From: Cranoglanis bouderius
Lineage: Eukaryota; Chordata; Actinopteri; Siluriformes; Cranoglanididae
Direction of reading: 5' to 3'
Assembly: GCA_023630585.1 (NCBI GenBank)
Contig: CM042558.1
Location: 7,843,300-7,907,299, forward strand
DNA: 64,000 nt
Below, piece by piece: positions 45,201 through 59,671 of the stretch. The position numbers and the translations under genes were made by a program. The notes under the pieces were generated by a model. That model did not search any database. It saw only the letters and a list, made by a program, of their open reading frames with translations, and was not told where the DNA came from. Within the stretch, counting starts at the first letter, position 1. Each line of letters begins with the position of its first letter.

Positions 45201-48200
45201 CTTTGAATTGGTCCTCATTGAGGCGGCCAGCAAAAAGCATTGCCGAAGTTGTTCATTGCTGCATAAGACAGACGTCTTCAAGGGCGTGGGTGTCAAGCAA
45301 AGGCAATCTTTTCACATCCTGTCAGAAGGTCATTGTCAAGCCTGAATCGAGCCTGCAGGCAGGTCCTTCCTCTGCATGCCAAACAAACATTGCAGGACTA
45401 TGGTGTTGCTATTGCAGGACTATGCCGCTTGGCTCCTGTCATGTACAGCATACTTTGCTGCACATTTTGTTAGCATGCCGTGTCAAGTGATGTCTTGCCT
45501 GTTTTAGTATGACAATGATTTATGGCCGAGCAGTTGCCAGAGCTACCTTTTTTTTTCATTTTCACACCCCAAGGTCTGATGTGGTGGTTCTCTGCTTTTC
45601 CATTGCCAACCCCAACTCCCTCTATCATGTGAAGACCATGTGGTACCTGGAGATCAAACACTTCTGCCCACGTACACCTGTTATTCTGGTTGGGTGTCAA
45701 CTTGACCTACGCTATGCAGACTTGGAGGCTGTCAACCGGGCTAGACGGCCGTTAGCAAGGTATTTGCTTATGTAATTATTCTTCAGATTTCTACTGCAAT
45801 TCAAGTTTTTTTCCAGGATAATTTACAGTATTTCACGAAAGTGAGTACACCCCTCACATTTTTGTAAATATTTTATTATATCTTTTCATGGGACAACACT
45901 GAAGAAATGACACTTTGCTACAATGTAAAATAGTGAGTGTACAGCTTGTATAACAGTGTAAATTTGCTGTCCCCTCAAAATAACTCAACACACAGCCATT
46001 AATGTCTAAACCGCTGGCAACAAAAGTGAGTATACCCCTAAGTGAAAATGTCCAAATTGGGCCCAATTAGCCATTTTCCCTCCCTGGTGTCATGTGACTC
46101 GTTAGTGTTACAAAGTCTCAGGTGTGAAAGGGGAGCAGGTGTGTGAAGTTTGGCGTTATCGCTCTCACACTCTCTCATACTGGTCACTGGAAGTTCAACA
46201 TGGCACGTCATGGCAAAGAACTCTCTGAGGATCTGAAAAAAAGAATTGTTGCTCTACATAAAGATGGCCTAGGCTATAAAAAGATTGCCAACACCCTGAA
46301 ACTGAGCTGCAGCATGGTGGCCAAGACCATACAGCGGTTTAACAGGACAGGTTCCACTCAGAACAGGCCTCGCCATGGTCGACCAAAGAAGTTGAGTGCA
46401 TGTGCTCAGCATCATATCCAGAGGTTGGCTTTGCAGAATAGACGTATGAGTGCTGCCAGCATTGCTGCAGAGGTTGAAGGGGTGGGGGGTCAGCCTGTCA
46501 GTGCTCAGACCATACGCCGCACACTGCATCAAATTGGTCTGCATGGCTGTCGTCCCAGAAGGAAGACTCTTCTAAAGATGATGCACAAGAAAGCCCGCAA
46601 ACAGTTTGCTGAAGACAAGCAGACTAAGGACATGGATTACTGGAACCATGTCCTGTAGTCTGATGAGACCAAGATAAATTTGGTTCAGATGGTGTCAAGC
46701 GTGTGTGGCGGCAACCAGGTGAGGAGTACAAAGACAAGTGTGTCTTGCCTACAGTCAAGCATGGTGGTGAAGGTGTCATGGTCTGGGGCTGCATGAGTGC
46801 TGCCGGCACTGGGGAGCTACAGTTCATTGAGTTAACCATGAATGCCAACATGTACTGTGACATACTGAAGCAGAGCATGATCCCCTCCCTTCCAAAACTG
46901 GGCTGCAGGGTAGTATTCCAACATGATAACACCTCCAAGACGACCACTGCCTTGCTAAAGAAGCTGAGGGTAAAGGTGATGGACTGGCCAAGCATCTCTC
47001 CAGTCCTAAACCCTATTGAGCATCTGTGGGGCATCCTCAGATGGAAGCGCAAGATCTCCACCAGCTCTGTGATGTCATCATGGAGGAGTGGAAGAGGACT
47101 CCAGTGGCAACCTGTGAAGCTCTGGTGAACTCCATGCCCAACAGGGTTAAGGCAGTGCTGGAAAATAATGGTGGCCACACAAAATATTGACACTTTGGGC
47201 CCAATTTGGACATTTTCACTTAGGGGTGTACTCACTTTTGTTGCCAGCGGTTTAGACATAATGGCTGTGTGTTGAGTTATTTTTAGGGGACAGCAAATTT
47301 ACACTGTTATACAAGCTGTACACTCACTACTTTACATTGTAGCAAAGTGTCATTTCTTCAGTGTTGTCCCATGAAAAGATATAATAAAATATTTACAAAA
47401 ATGTGAAGGGTGTACTCACTTTTGTGAGATTCTGTATATTCCTTATATTTCATGCCAGATTTTATTTGTTTTTTAACTTTATGAGATTAAGTGGCTTTCT
47501 TTATACAGTGGGGGGAAAAGTATTTGATCCCCTGCTGATTTTGTACGTTTGCCCACTGACAAAGAAATGATCATTCTATAATTTTAATGGTAGGTGTATT
47601 TTAACAGTGAGAGACAGAATAACAACAAAAAAATCCAGAAAAATGCATTTCAAAAAAGTTCTAAATTGATTTGCCTTTTAAAGAGTGAAATAAGTATTTG
47701 ACCCCTTCGACTTAGTACTTGGTGGCAAAACCCTTGTTGGCAATCACAGAGGTCAGATGTTTCTTGTAGTTGGCCACCAGGTTTGCACACATCTCAGGAG
47801 GGATTTTGTCCCACTCCTCTTTGCAGATCCTCTCCAAGTCATTAAGGTCTCGAGGCTGACGTTTGGCAACTCGAACCTTCAGCTCCCTCCACAGATTTTC
47901 TATGGGATTAGGGTCTGGAGACTGGCTAGGCCACTCCAGGACCTTAAAGTGTTTCTTCTTGAGCCACTCCTCTGTTGCCTTGGCTGTGTGTTTTGGGTCA
48001 TTGTCATGCTGGAATACTCATCCATGACCCATTTTTAATGCCCTGGCTGTGGGGAGGAGGTTCTCACCCAAGATTTGACGGTACATGGCCCCATCCATCG
48101 TCCCTTTGATGCAGTGCAGTTGTCCTGTCCCCTTAGCAGAAAAACACCCCCAAAGCATAATGTTCCCACCTCCATGTTTGATGGTGGGGATGGTGTTCTT

Positions 48201-51200
48201 GGGGTCATAGGCAGTATTCCTCCTCCTCCAAACACGGCGAGTTGAGTTGATGCCAAAGAGCTCGATTTTGGTCTCATCTGACCACAACACTTTCACCCAG
48301 TTCTCCTTTGGATCATTCAGATGTTCACTGGCAAACTTCAGACGGGCCTGTACATGTGCTTTCTTGAGCAGGGGGACCTTGCGGGTGCTGCAGGATTTCA
48401 GTCCTTCACGGCGTAGTGTGTTACCAATTGTTTTCTTGGTGACTATGGTCCCAGCTGCCTTGAGATCATTAACAAGATCCTCCCGTGTAGTTCTGGGCTG
48501 ATTCCTCACTGTTCTCATGATCATTGAAACTCCACGAGGTGAGATCTTGCATGGAGCCCCAGACCAAGGGAGACTGACAGTTATTTTGTGTTTCTTCCAT
48601 TTGCGAATAATCACACCAACTGTTGTCACCTTCTCACCAAGTTGCTTGGCGATGGTCTTGTAGCCCATTCCAGCCTTATGCAGGTCTACAATCTTGTCCC
48701 TGACATCCTTGGACAGCTCTTGGTCTTGGCCATGGTGGAGAGTTTGGAATCTGATTGATTGATTGATTGCTTCTGTGGACTCCCTTTAAGAGAGTGCTCC
48801 TAATCTCAGCTCATTACCTGTGTAAAAGACACCTGGGAGCCAGAAATATTGAGAGGGGCTCAAATACTTTTTTCACTCATTAAAATGCAAATCAATTTAT
48901 AACTTTTTTTAAATGCGTTTCTCTGGATTTTTTTTGTTGTTATTCTATCTCTCACTGTTAAAATACACCTACCATTAAAATTATAGACTGATCATTTCTT
49001 TGTCAGTGGGCAAATGTACAAAATCAGCAGGGGATCAAATACTTTTTTCCCCTCACTGTATATGTTACACTTACCTAATGTCAGTGCATCATTAAAGTGT
49101 CTCGTGTCTCAAAACAGGCCTATAAAACCAGGAGATATTTTGCCCCCAGAGAGAGGACGGGAAGTAGCCAAGGAGTTGGGGATCCCATACTATGAGACAA
49201 GTGTCTTTGATCAGTTTGGCATTAAAGACATCTTTGACAATGCTATCCGAGCTGCTCTCATCTCCAGACGCCATCTTCAGTTCTGGAAGTCCCATCTACG
49301 CAAGGTCCAGAAGCCCCTCTTGCAGGCACCATTCCTCCCACCAAAAGCTCCTCCACCACTAATCAAGATCCCAGACTGTCCCCGCAACAACCAGGATGGC
49401 CCCAGGAAACTGCTGGAGAACCCCTTCTGTGCTGATGTCATGTTCATTGTTCAAGAACACTTCGATGTGTTTGCCCACAAGATCTACCTATCTACCTCAT
49501 CCTCCAAGTTTTATGACCTGTTCCAGATGGACATCTCCGAAGAGTCCCAGTGCATGGTTGTGACAGAGCGTCACAGACGAGAGCACCTGATGCGAACCCT
49601 CAGCCTGGACACAGATGAAGCCATGGCTGTGCTGCCTAACCTCTCACCTAGTTCCCTACGGGCTTCCAAGAGTGATGGGACTCTGAAGGTAATGAGCTTT
49701 AATGCCAAGCACCACCACAAACAGCTGTCCTTGGCATTTTGGTGCAAGGCTTTCCAGAGCATCCACAAAGAAACTGTGGTTAACCCAGTAACGGGAACAG
49801 CGGTTGTCATGACGGTGGTGAAGATGGACAACTCCTTCCAGCTGGGTCCCTTCAGTGCAGTGCTGCGGTTCCTGTACACAGGAGAACTGAATGAAAGGGA
49901 GATGGACCTGATGAAGATTGCTCAGATTGCTGAGATCCTAGAAGTTTTTGACCTAAGAATGATGGTGGAAAATATCATGAACAAAGAAGGCTTTATGAAT
50001 AAGGAAATCACTAAAGCATTTCATGTGAGAAAAGCCAACAGGATTAAAGAGTGTCTTGCCAAGAACAGCTTCACAGGTAATAAGAAATGATTCTAATACA
50101 GATTAGTTTTATTGTCTGCAGCATTATATAAGAAATAGAAAGATTACTATCTGCACTGCAACATCTTGCCTAATAAATAACGTTATATGAATAAATAATA
50201 ATTTTATATTAATGATTTATTTTGCAAGAGCTTTCATTCATGGTCTTCTTTTGCCATTCTGGAAGATGTGGTGTTTAGGTTGGATGATGGCACCATCAAT
50301 GCCCATAAGCCTTTGCTGATCTCCAGTTGTGATTGGATGGCTGCTCTGTTTGGAGGCTCGTTCATAGAAAGTGCGAATAATGAGGTGAGTGTGAAAACTA
50401 ATGTCAGTGCACTCCCGGCTATGCACTCCTCCTTAAATTTTGTCCTTTGCGTTGTGTGGTTGGAAAAAAAAAAAGCAGACCAAGTTTCCTTTCTAACAAG
50501 TGTAACCAGGCATCAGTTGGATACTGATTTTGGATCTGAGTTTTCAGGGGATCCTGGAGGCAGGCCTAGTTTTTTTTTTTTTTTTTCTGCATGGTGCTGT
50601 GCTGGGTCAACATCACATACCGGTTTACAATTGGGACAGCATTATTTTAGGGATGGCACTGGCCTACTTACCCTGAGTAAATAGTGCACATTTGAATTAA
50701 AGAAGTTCTTCTACTGTTTTTTACTTTTTTGTATGTGCGTATGTATGTACAGTACTGTGCAAAGGTTTTAGACACATGCAAAGAAATGCTGTAGAGCAAA
50801 GATGCCTTCATAATAATGAAATTAAATGTTTCTACATAAAAAAAAAAGCTAAACGTAAAGAGCAGTAAACAGTAGTAAATGGGGAAAAAAAGTCAATATT
50901 TGGTGTGACAATTTTTATAAATAAAAATAAAAATAGTAGACTCTGGTACAATTTGTGCAGTTTTATGTTTTATAAGGAAATGAGCTGGTAAGTTTTATTG
51001 AGCATTTTGCAGAACCAGCCACAGTTCTTCTGGAGACTTTGACTTTCGCACTTGCTTCTTATTTTTGCAGCAAAACCCAGCAGCTTTCATTGTGTTTTTT
51101 GTCTGAAAAGTGTCTCTTACGTAATATGCTGTCAAAGTCTCCAGAAGAACTGTGGCTGGTTCTACAAGATGCTCAATAAAACCTACCAGCTAATTTCCTT

Positions 51201-51380
51201 ATAAAACTGCACAAACTGTATCGGAGACTACACACCAAGTAGTGAGTTTGTTTCATTTACTACTGTTTACTGCTCTTTATGGTATTTTTTTAAAATGTAG
51301 AAACATTAAATTTCATTATTTTGAAGACATCTTTGCTCTACAGCATTTCTTTGTATGAGCCTAAAACTTTTGCACAGTAC

Positions 51381-51470
<90 letters not shown>

Positions 51471-54400
51471 CAGGTGCATCTCAATAAATTAGAATGTCGG
51501 GGAAAAGTTCATTTATTTCAGTAATTCAACTCAAATTGTGAAACTCGTGTATTAAATAAATTCAATGCACACAGACTGAAGTAGTTTAAGTCTTTGGTTC
51601 TTTTAATTATGATGATTTTGGCTCACATTTAACAAAAACCCACCAATTCACTATCTCAACAAATTAGAATACTTCATAAGACCAATAAAAAAAAAACATT
51701 TTTAGTGAATTGTTGGTCTTCTGGAAAGTATGTTCATTTACTGTACATGTACTCAATACTTGGTAGGGGCTCCTTTTGCTTTAATTGCTGCCTCAATTCG
51801 GCGTGGCATGGAGGTGATCAGTTTGTGGCACTGCTGAGGTGGTATGGAAGCCCAGGTTTCTTTGACAGTGGCCTTCAGCACATCTGCATTTTTTGGTCTC
51901 TTGTTTCTCATTTTCCTCTTGACAATACCCCATAGATTCGCTATGGGGTTCAGGTCTGGTGAGTTTGCTGGCCAGTCAAGCACACCAACACCATGGTCAT
52001 TTAACCAACTTTTGGTGCTTTTGGCAGTGTGGGCAGGTGCCAAATCCTGCTGGAAAATGAAATCAGCATCTTCAAAAAGCTGGTCAGCAGAAGGAAGCAT
52101 GAAGTGCTCCAAAATTTCTTGGTAAACGGGTGCAGTGACTTTGGTTTTCAAAAAACACAATGGACCAACACCAGCAGATGACATTGCACCCCAAATCATC
52201 ACAGACTGTGGAAACTGAACACTGGACTTCAAGCAACTTGGGCTATGAGCTTCTCCACCCTTCCTCCAGACTCTAGGACCTTGGTTTCCAAATGAAATAC
52301 AAAACTTGCTCCCATCTGAAAAGAGGATATTGGATCACTGGGCAACAGTCCAGTTCTTCTTCTCGTTAGCCCAGGTAAGACGCCTCTGACGTTGTCTGTG
52401 GTTCAGGAGTGGCTTAACAAGAGGAATACGACAACTGTAGCCAAATTCCTTGACACGTCTGTGTGTGGTGGCTCTTGATGCCTTGACCCCAGCCTCAGTC
52501 CATTCCTTGTGAAGTTCATTCAAATTCTTGAATCGATTTTGCTTGACAATCCTCATAAGGCTGCAGTTCTCTCGGTTGGTTGTGCATCTTTTTCTTCCAC
52601 AATTTTTCCTTCCACTCAACTTTCTGTTAACATGCTTGTATACAGCACTCTGTGAACAGCCAGCTTCTTTGGCAATGAATGTTTGTGGCTTACCTAGTGA
52701 ACCAAACTGAGAGACCATTTTGAAGGCTCAGGAAACCTTTGCAGGTGTTTTGAGTTGATTAGCTGATTGGCATGTCACCATATTCTAATTTGTTGAGATA
52801 GTGAATTGGTGGGTTTTTGTTAAATGTGAGCCAAAATCATCACAATTAAAAGAACCAAAGACTTAAACTACTTCAGTCTGTGGCATTGAATTTATTTAAT
52901 ACACGAGTTTCACAATTTGAGTTGAATTACTGAAATAAACGAACTTTTCCACGACATTCTAATTTATTGAGGTGCACCTGTATATAAATGAAAGTGTAAG
53001 ATATTTTATAGAAAAGTCATTGTCCAAACAAATAGGGGATTTGGTATTTTTGTTTCCTTTTGTTTTGGTTATATGTTTAAGGTTTTTGCTAAGAGACTTT
53101 TGTACATGTACATGGGTTGACTGATACCATGATATTTTTAGATTAGGTTATCATACCTGCCTTTAATTCCACTGAAATAGGACCGACAGAAGGACATCTT
53201 CTGAGGTCTGGTATTCACAGAGAGATTCATCACTATGACAATCACATAGGCAGATATGTGAGAGACTAGCAATTAATTCATTAATAATTGACCAGCACTC
53301 TATGTTAAAACTGTTCTTCGTTCCGTTTTGGAGTTCAGGTTGAACCCCTTTGGAAAACGTAAATAAAAGAAATACTAAGCAAAAAAACCCCTACTTAATT
53401 ATGCTTTTAAATAATCTCAGCTAATGTGAAGTGTTTTTGTGCAAAATGGCATATATTAAGCACATCACATTTGTATTATTTTGTAGGCTCTTGGCCTAGT
53501 TTGTCTCATTTTATCTAGTACTCCTACACATAATGTACTTTGTAGATATAAAATTACTCACTGTAGCCCATCTGGGATAAGATTGCTATGTGCAGTTTAT
53601 GAGCCTCCCACAATCCCTCTGTAAGGAACCTCTATAGGACCACCACTAACCAACGGTTATTTGGGTAGCAGACCAGTGGGTTGTTACACACTGTGCATTT
53701 TTACTGACCACATCATTAGATGCACCTACGTTGTTATTCCTCTTTGTGTAGGTGTACAATTAGAGAGTATAGCTCATCTTTGTCCCTGCGTAGTGTGTGT
53801 TAATCGTCATCTTTTTCAGTCATTGACCTTCATCAGTTTCTACCCACAGCACTGCTGTTGGCTGGATATTTTTGCTTTATATATCGGATTATTCTCAACC
53901 CATTAGTGACCTTGAGGTGTTTAAAAACCCTATTGGTGTCAATCTCAGTCTCACTGCTGTGCTGAATGATCCACCATGCAAAGAGTATTTGGTCAGAGGT
54001 GGTTCTGTAGTGGTGGTCATGTAGGCGTACGTCAACAGAGCACCAGTGAATATAGCTACACCATAAAAAATGAATCAGGGGTGAGTAGATTGCATTAAAA
54101 ATATCAGTTTAATAGTAATGAATGATAAGTATTTTTAACTTATTAAATCATGATTCCACATTGCATGCAACATTGCATAAAATCGAGAAAGATGACTAAT
54201 AATTATTGCAAGTAAACTTGTGGAAACAACTCCTTTTATTTGAGTGAACTACACTACACATTTACAGTACGGAGATTAATTGCTAGTTTATGTTTCAGTA
54301 CAGTGTACATAAGTGCAGTCTTTTAATTATGCAATCAGACATACTGTATGGCCAGAAATACTAACATAGGACCCTATCATTTAGATATGTTTAATCGGTG

Positions 54401-57400
54401 TTGCAATGTTTACTTTTTGACATTATATAACTTGTTGTCACACATTTATTTTGATTTCACACCATACTTGTTTTTGTCATGTCCCGCCATTGGTCTGTTG
54501 CTTAATTTGTGCACCTGTTCTGAGTTCATCCCTTAATTTGTTTTTCACATACACTCATGTTCCTTTGTCTTGTTTTTTGAGCCTTAGCTTTCCACGGTCC
54601 CTGGTGTTTCATTCCAGTTTCACCTCCGTGTTTATACCATTGCTTGTTTTACTATTTTTGATTATAGAGATGGCTTTGATTTACCCTATCTGCCTGTACT
54701 TTGATCCCTGCTATGGTTTATGACCGTGATTCCTGGATTTCCCTTCTAAAAATTAAATAAATAACTACATGTCCGTGCAAGAATATGTGAATATGCAATG
54801 AAATAATGTTGACATTTGAAGTAATGGGGTAAATAATTTTTTGAGTAGTTAAGTTAAAGTATTTGAGTAATCTTGTATAAATAATAATAATAACAATAAT
54901 AGTTAATATTTTTAGTTTCCTGGACTTGCATAATTTAGTTCATTTTACTTGATTTTGTTCAGCCATTTTATCCCTAATTTGGTCTTTGCCAATTCCCAGC
55001 CAGCTCTTTATCATACGGGGCCAGTGATGGCCAACACGTGGTTCCTCCAAGACACGTGAAGGCAGCCAACTACATCTTTTCAATCTGCTGCTCAAGCCGC
55101 ATAACACACTCTGAGAAAAGAGCTATCTACCGTCTTCCTCATGCATGAGCTCATTGGCTAGTCGCTGTGATTGACAGTGGAGAGAGTAATGCCATCCGAA
55201 GGATTTTAGGGAGATTTTTAAGGAGATACCACGTTACATTTTACAGAGTATAAGCTAAGTGTACCTTATAAAGTGGCCACTCAGTGTGTCTCTGTGCGTG
55301 TGTGTGTGCGTGCGTGTGCGCTCTGTTGCCAGGTCTCTTTTCCGAACACCAGCAGGGTGTGTATGCAGGCAGTGTTGGAGTATCTCTACACCAATCAGCT
55401 GTCACCCATGGCAGATTTGGACCCAATGGAATTAATTGCTCTGGCAAACAGACTGTGCCTTCCCCGCCTCATCGCCCTGACAGGTGCACCCTCCATCTCG
55501 CACACGCACATGCACACGCACAACACAGTACAAACTTGGATCAAACTATCATTTTGGTTCCTCTGTTCAGTGTTGCTTAGCAACGAGCAACGTCAAGGCT
55601 CTGGGAAAAATAAGAGCCATTCCACAGACCATGGATTGTAGGTTGTCTACTTAATGTCATCAAACATCCATGTAAAACAGGAATACTGACAGTCTGACGC
55701 TGATCTAAGGCTGACATGTAGGCAAAGGTTTTGTGGAACGTTGCCTGGGCCTCTGTCAACAAAAATACTGTTTCCTGATTTAGACTTGTCGCTTCACAAA
55801 CTGTTTCTAATGCTGTGCCAAAATGGTTTAGCAAGCCGAGCTCTGTTTTAAAAGACTTTCCTTCTCCAACAGAGCAATATGCTGTGAGTGAGCTGGTGAA
55901 AGCCTCTAGGGATGCCCAAGACATAGACGGCGAGGTTCTCAACTACCTGGAGTTTGCTCAGGTATTTGTTATGCAAAATATTTTCAAAAGATCATTTCTT
56001 ACCATCATATTGTGTTTATAATATGATGTACATTGACATGTCTCCTTTTTCCTCACAGTTCCACAATGCCAACCAACTTACTGCTTGGTGCTTGCATCAC
56101 ATATGCACTCATTATAATAACATCTGTGCCAATTATCGCAAAGAGATCAAGTCTAAATCGCTAGGTAAGAGCATGACGATGAACCATGCAACACTGAACC
56201 GGATACTGAGCTAAATAATAGTAGAGAGATGGATATATACATGGTGTATAGATATTTACATTATATGTGTATTTATTTATTTGACTTCTGGCTTCTGAGG
56301 CATACACAGTACATACAGTGCAATCATGTACCTATGAAAAACCAATATGTATACATTCATGCTTTATTAATACCATAAGGGAAACCATGTACATTATGTC
56401 TGATACAGCAGCCAGTTAAGCATCTCTACTGTTTATATTAGTCTTGAAGACAGAAAATGTCTGCATGTGGGTTGATTGACAAATCAGGATCTTGAAATTA
56501 TAAGCTTTTACCTGACAATTCTGTGATTTTAAGATATTGACTGATATTGTTGAATGATGGACACATAAACAGAGCTTTGAATAGCGTAATCAATTTACTG
56601 GGGAATTGTGTAGCAGCATGTAGATTATCACATGTGACTTCTGTTAAACATACTTCCGTATACATCCGGGCTACTACGGACGTCATAACTACGGATACTA
56701 GTTACTCGTACCCACATACTGTATATTCACTTGCATATAAATAACATTTATAACATTAACATAATTTTTGCCCAGATAAGTCACGTTTTCCACACTTTCT
56801 GGATTTTTGCTCCTGGAAGTAGCCTTCGCAGGGTAACTTTACGTCCGCTAGAACAACAATAACGCAGTGAAATAAAGCCAAATGGAACCAAACACCATTT
56901 GTAAGAAGTGTGACTTGCGGTAGAATCAAAAACAGTTTGAAATATCAGCCAACTAAAGATTCAAGGGCAAATGAACTGCAACCACAGCGAATAGAAATGG
57001 TTCGCTGTCTGAAGGAAGCTCAGCTGAAGGAAGCTAGGGTTAAGCCTCAAGCTAAGTTCTTTTGTGGCTTTTCCTTCCTTCTTATTGACAGGTAGCATAT
57101 AAGTAGCTCTGACTGCCACCTCGCTGTGCACTACATTTACCATTGAACAAACGAAAAAACTCCTCATTCTCACTGTGTTAACTCGGCTCTGAATTTAATT
57201 GGAACTACAGCTAGCTAACATTAACAAAAGGATGCTATCAGTGATAAAGGTTTTCCTAACTTTTCCACCTATCCACACTTTTATCAATTTGTAATAAATA
57301 TGAAGTAATACATGCACAAGATCAATTAAGTCCATATCTAGCTTCTTTCCATCAATGCTAACGCTAGCTAAGAATTCTTCTAGGTACACTTGCACACAGT

Positions 57401-59671
57401 TTTTGAAGGAACTCGGCAGGTAGGTTGGCCCAAACATCTTTGATAACTAATCACAGTTCTTCTGTGGATTTAGGCAGCCTCAGTTGCTTCTCTCTCTTCA
57501 CGTAATCCCAGACAGACTCGATGATGTTGAGATCAGGGCTCTGTGGGGGCCATACCATCACTTCCACGACTCCTTGTTCTTCTTTACACGGAAGATAGTT
57601 CTTAATGACTTTCGCTGTATGTTTGGGGCCGTTGTCATGCTGCAGAATAAATTTGGGGCCAATCAGATGCCTCCCTGATGGATAAGTATCTGCCTGTACT
57701 TCTCAGCATTGAGGAGACCATTAATTCTGACCACTATGCTTCACTGTTCCCTTCAGCAAACAAACTGCCTTATGCTACAGCCAAATATGTAAAATTTTGA
57801 CTCATCAGTCCAGAGCACCTTCTGCCATTTTTCTGCACCCCAGTTCCTGTGTTTTCGTGCATAGTTGAGTCACTTGGCCTTGTTTCCACGTCGGAGGTAT
57901 GGCTTTTTGGCTGTAAGTCTTCCATGAAGGCCACTTCTGACCAGATATCTACAGTCAGTAGATGGATGTACCAGGGTCCCACTGGTTTCTGCCAGGTCTG
58001 AGCTGATGGCACTGCTGGACATCTTCTGATTGCAAAGAGAAGTAAGCCTGATGTGTCTTTCATCTGCAGCAGTAAGTTTCCTTGGCCGACCACTGCGTCT
58101 ACGGTCCTCAACGTTGCTCTTTCTTTGTGCTTCTTCAAAACAGCTTGGACAGAACATCTGGAAACCCCTGTCTGCCTTGAAATTTCTGCCTGGGAGAGAC
58201 CTTGCTGATGCAGTATAACTACCTTCTGTCTTGTTGCTGTGCTCAGTCTTGCCATGGTGTATGTCTTTTGACAGTAAACTGTCTTCAGCAACCTCACCTT
58301 GTTAGCTGAGTTTGGCTGTTCCTCACCCAGTTTTATTCCTCCTACACAGTGGTTTCTGTTTCAGTTAATAATTGTGTTTCAACCTACATATTGAATTGAT
58401 GATCATTATCACCTGTTTGGTATAACTGTTTAATCATACACCTGATTATATGCCTACAAAATCCTTGCCTTTGTGCAAGTGTACCTAGAAGAATTGATGC
58501 TGTTTTGAAGGCAAAGGCTGGTCACACCAAATATTGTTTTGATGTAGATTTTTCTTCTGTTCACTCACTTTGCATTTTGTTAATTGGTAAATATGAACTA
58601 TTAACATGTCTCTTTCCGAAAGCATTCTTACTTTACAGTACTGTACATTATCTGAAATACATGGCCAGGCTCTTATTTATTTTGCATTCCTGAGCTCTCC
58701 TTCTTGCTTAGCTAATTGTGTTTATTACTTAGTGCTAATTCACTCATTAGCTAGCCAACTATTACTATTAGTGTGGTAGCTAATTGGCTAGTTATCAGTG
58801 CTCACTAGGTTAGGTTATGATGCTGTGTTTCTCTTTTCTCTATTACCATTTACTGTTTATTTTTGCTCATTGCTAATTAGGTAACCATAGTTTCTGTTTT
58901 ATGACTAGCTTGGCTTACTCTGAATTACAAAGAGTGGTTTGTGGCCAAAAGCTAGCATAGCTAGCAAATCTGCGTTTCTTATTATTAAGTTTCATTGCTA
59001 ATTTAAGTTCAAGTTTCTCACTTAGCAGAGGATAGTGCGGTTTTTGAGATTGACAATTGTATTTACTGATGAGTTACCCTGAAACTGTGTAGTAATACTC
59101 CATTTTAGCTAGCAGAAGGGAGTATAAAATATAATTGTGGTATTTTAAGCTGTTCAGAGCAAAAATATTTTTGCATACAGAATTACCAGCAGCCTTAGGA
59201 ACACATTTTGATCATGGCATTTGGCCCATTTTAGGATTAGTGACCCTATCTTCTTTTAAAATATGTTGTTTTATCAATAATCATTTTGTTTCAGTAATAA
59301 CTGTACATATACTGTGGCACCTTAATGTTTCCATAATTGAAACCTTTCTATTAAGTTTCTATTAGTACAACCTTACTTAGACAGCCTGTAATTATTCTAA
59401 TGTCCTCAACCTCCACAGATCTTTGTGTATGATATCAGAGTGTATTTTAGTGGTAGGTGGTAACCTTTCTTGCCCTTGATTGGTCTCTGTCTGTCATGTG
59501 AGCAGAAAACCAAGAGTACTTTGAGAAGCATCGCTGGCCTCCGGTTTGGTACCTGAAGGAGGAAGATCACTACCAGCGCGTGAAGAAGGAGAGGGAGAAG
59601 GAAGACTTGGTCCTGAACAAGCACCTCTCTCGCCGTCGCTGGTGTTTCTGGAGCACTTCTCCTGCAGTCGC

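Noticed and set aside
49014..49117. Extension of rhobtb1 exon 4 to an upstream ATG at 49014
   Set aside because: 49014-49058 lies inside the Tc1 terminal repeat and 49059-49117 is intron ending in an acceptor. Joining at 49118 restores the conserved LARPIKPGD sequence.
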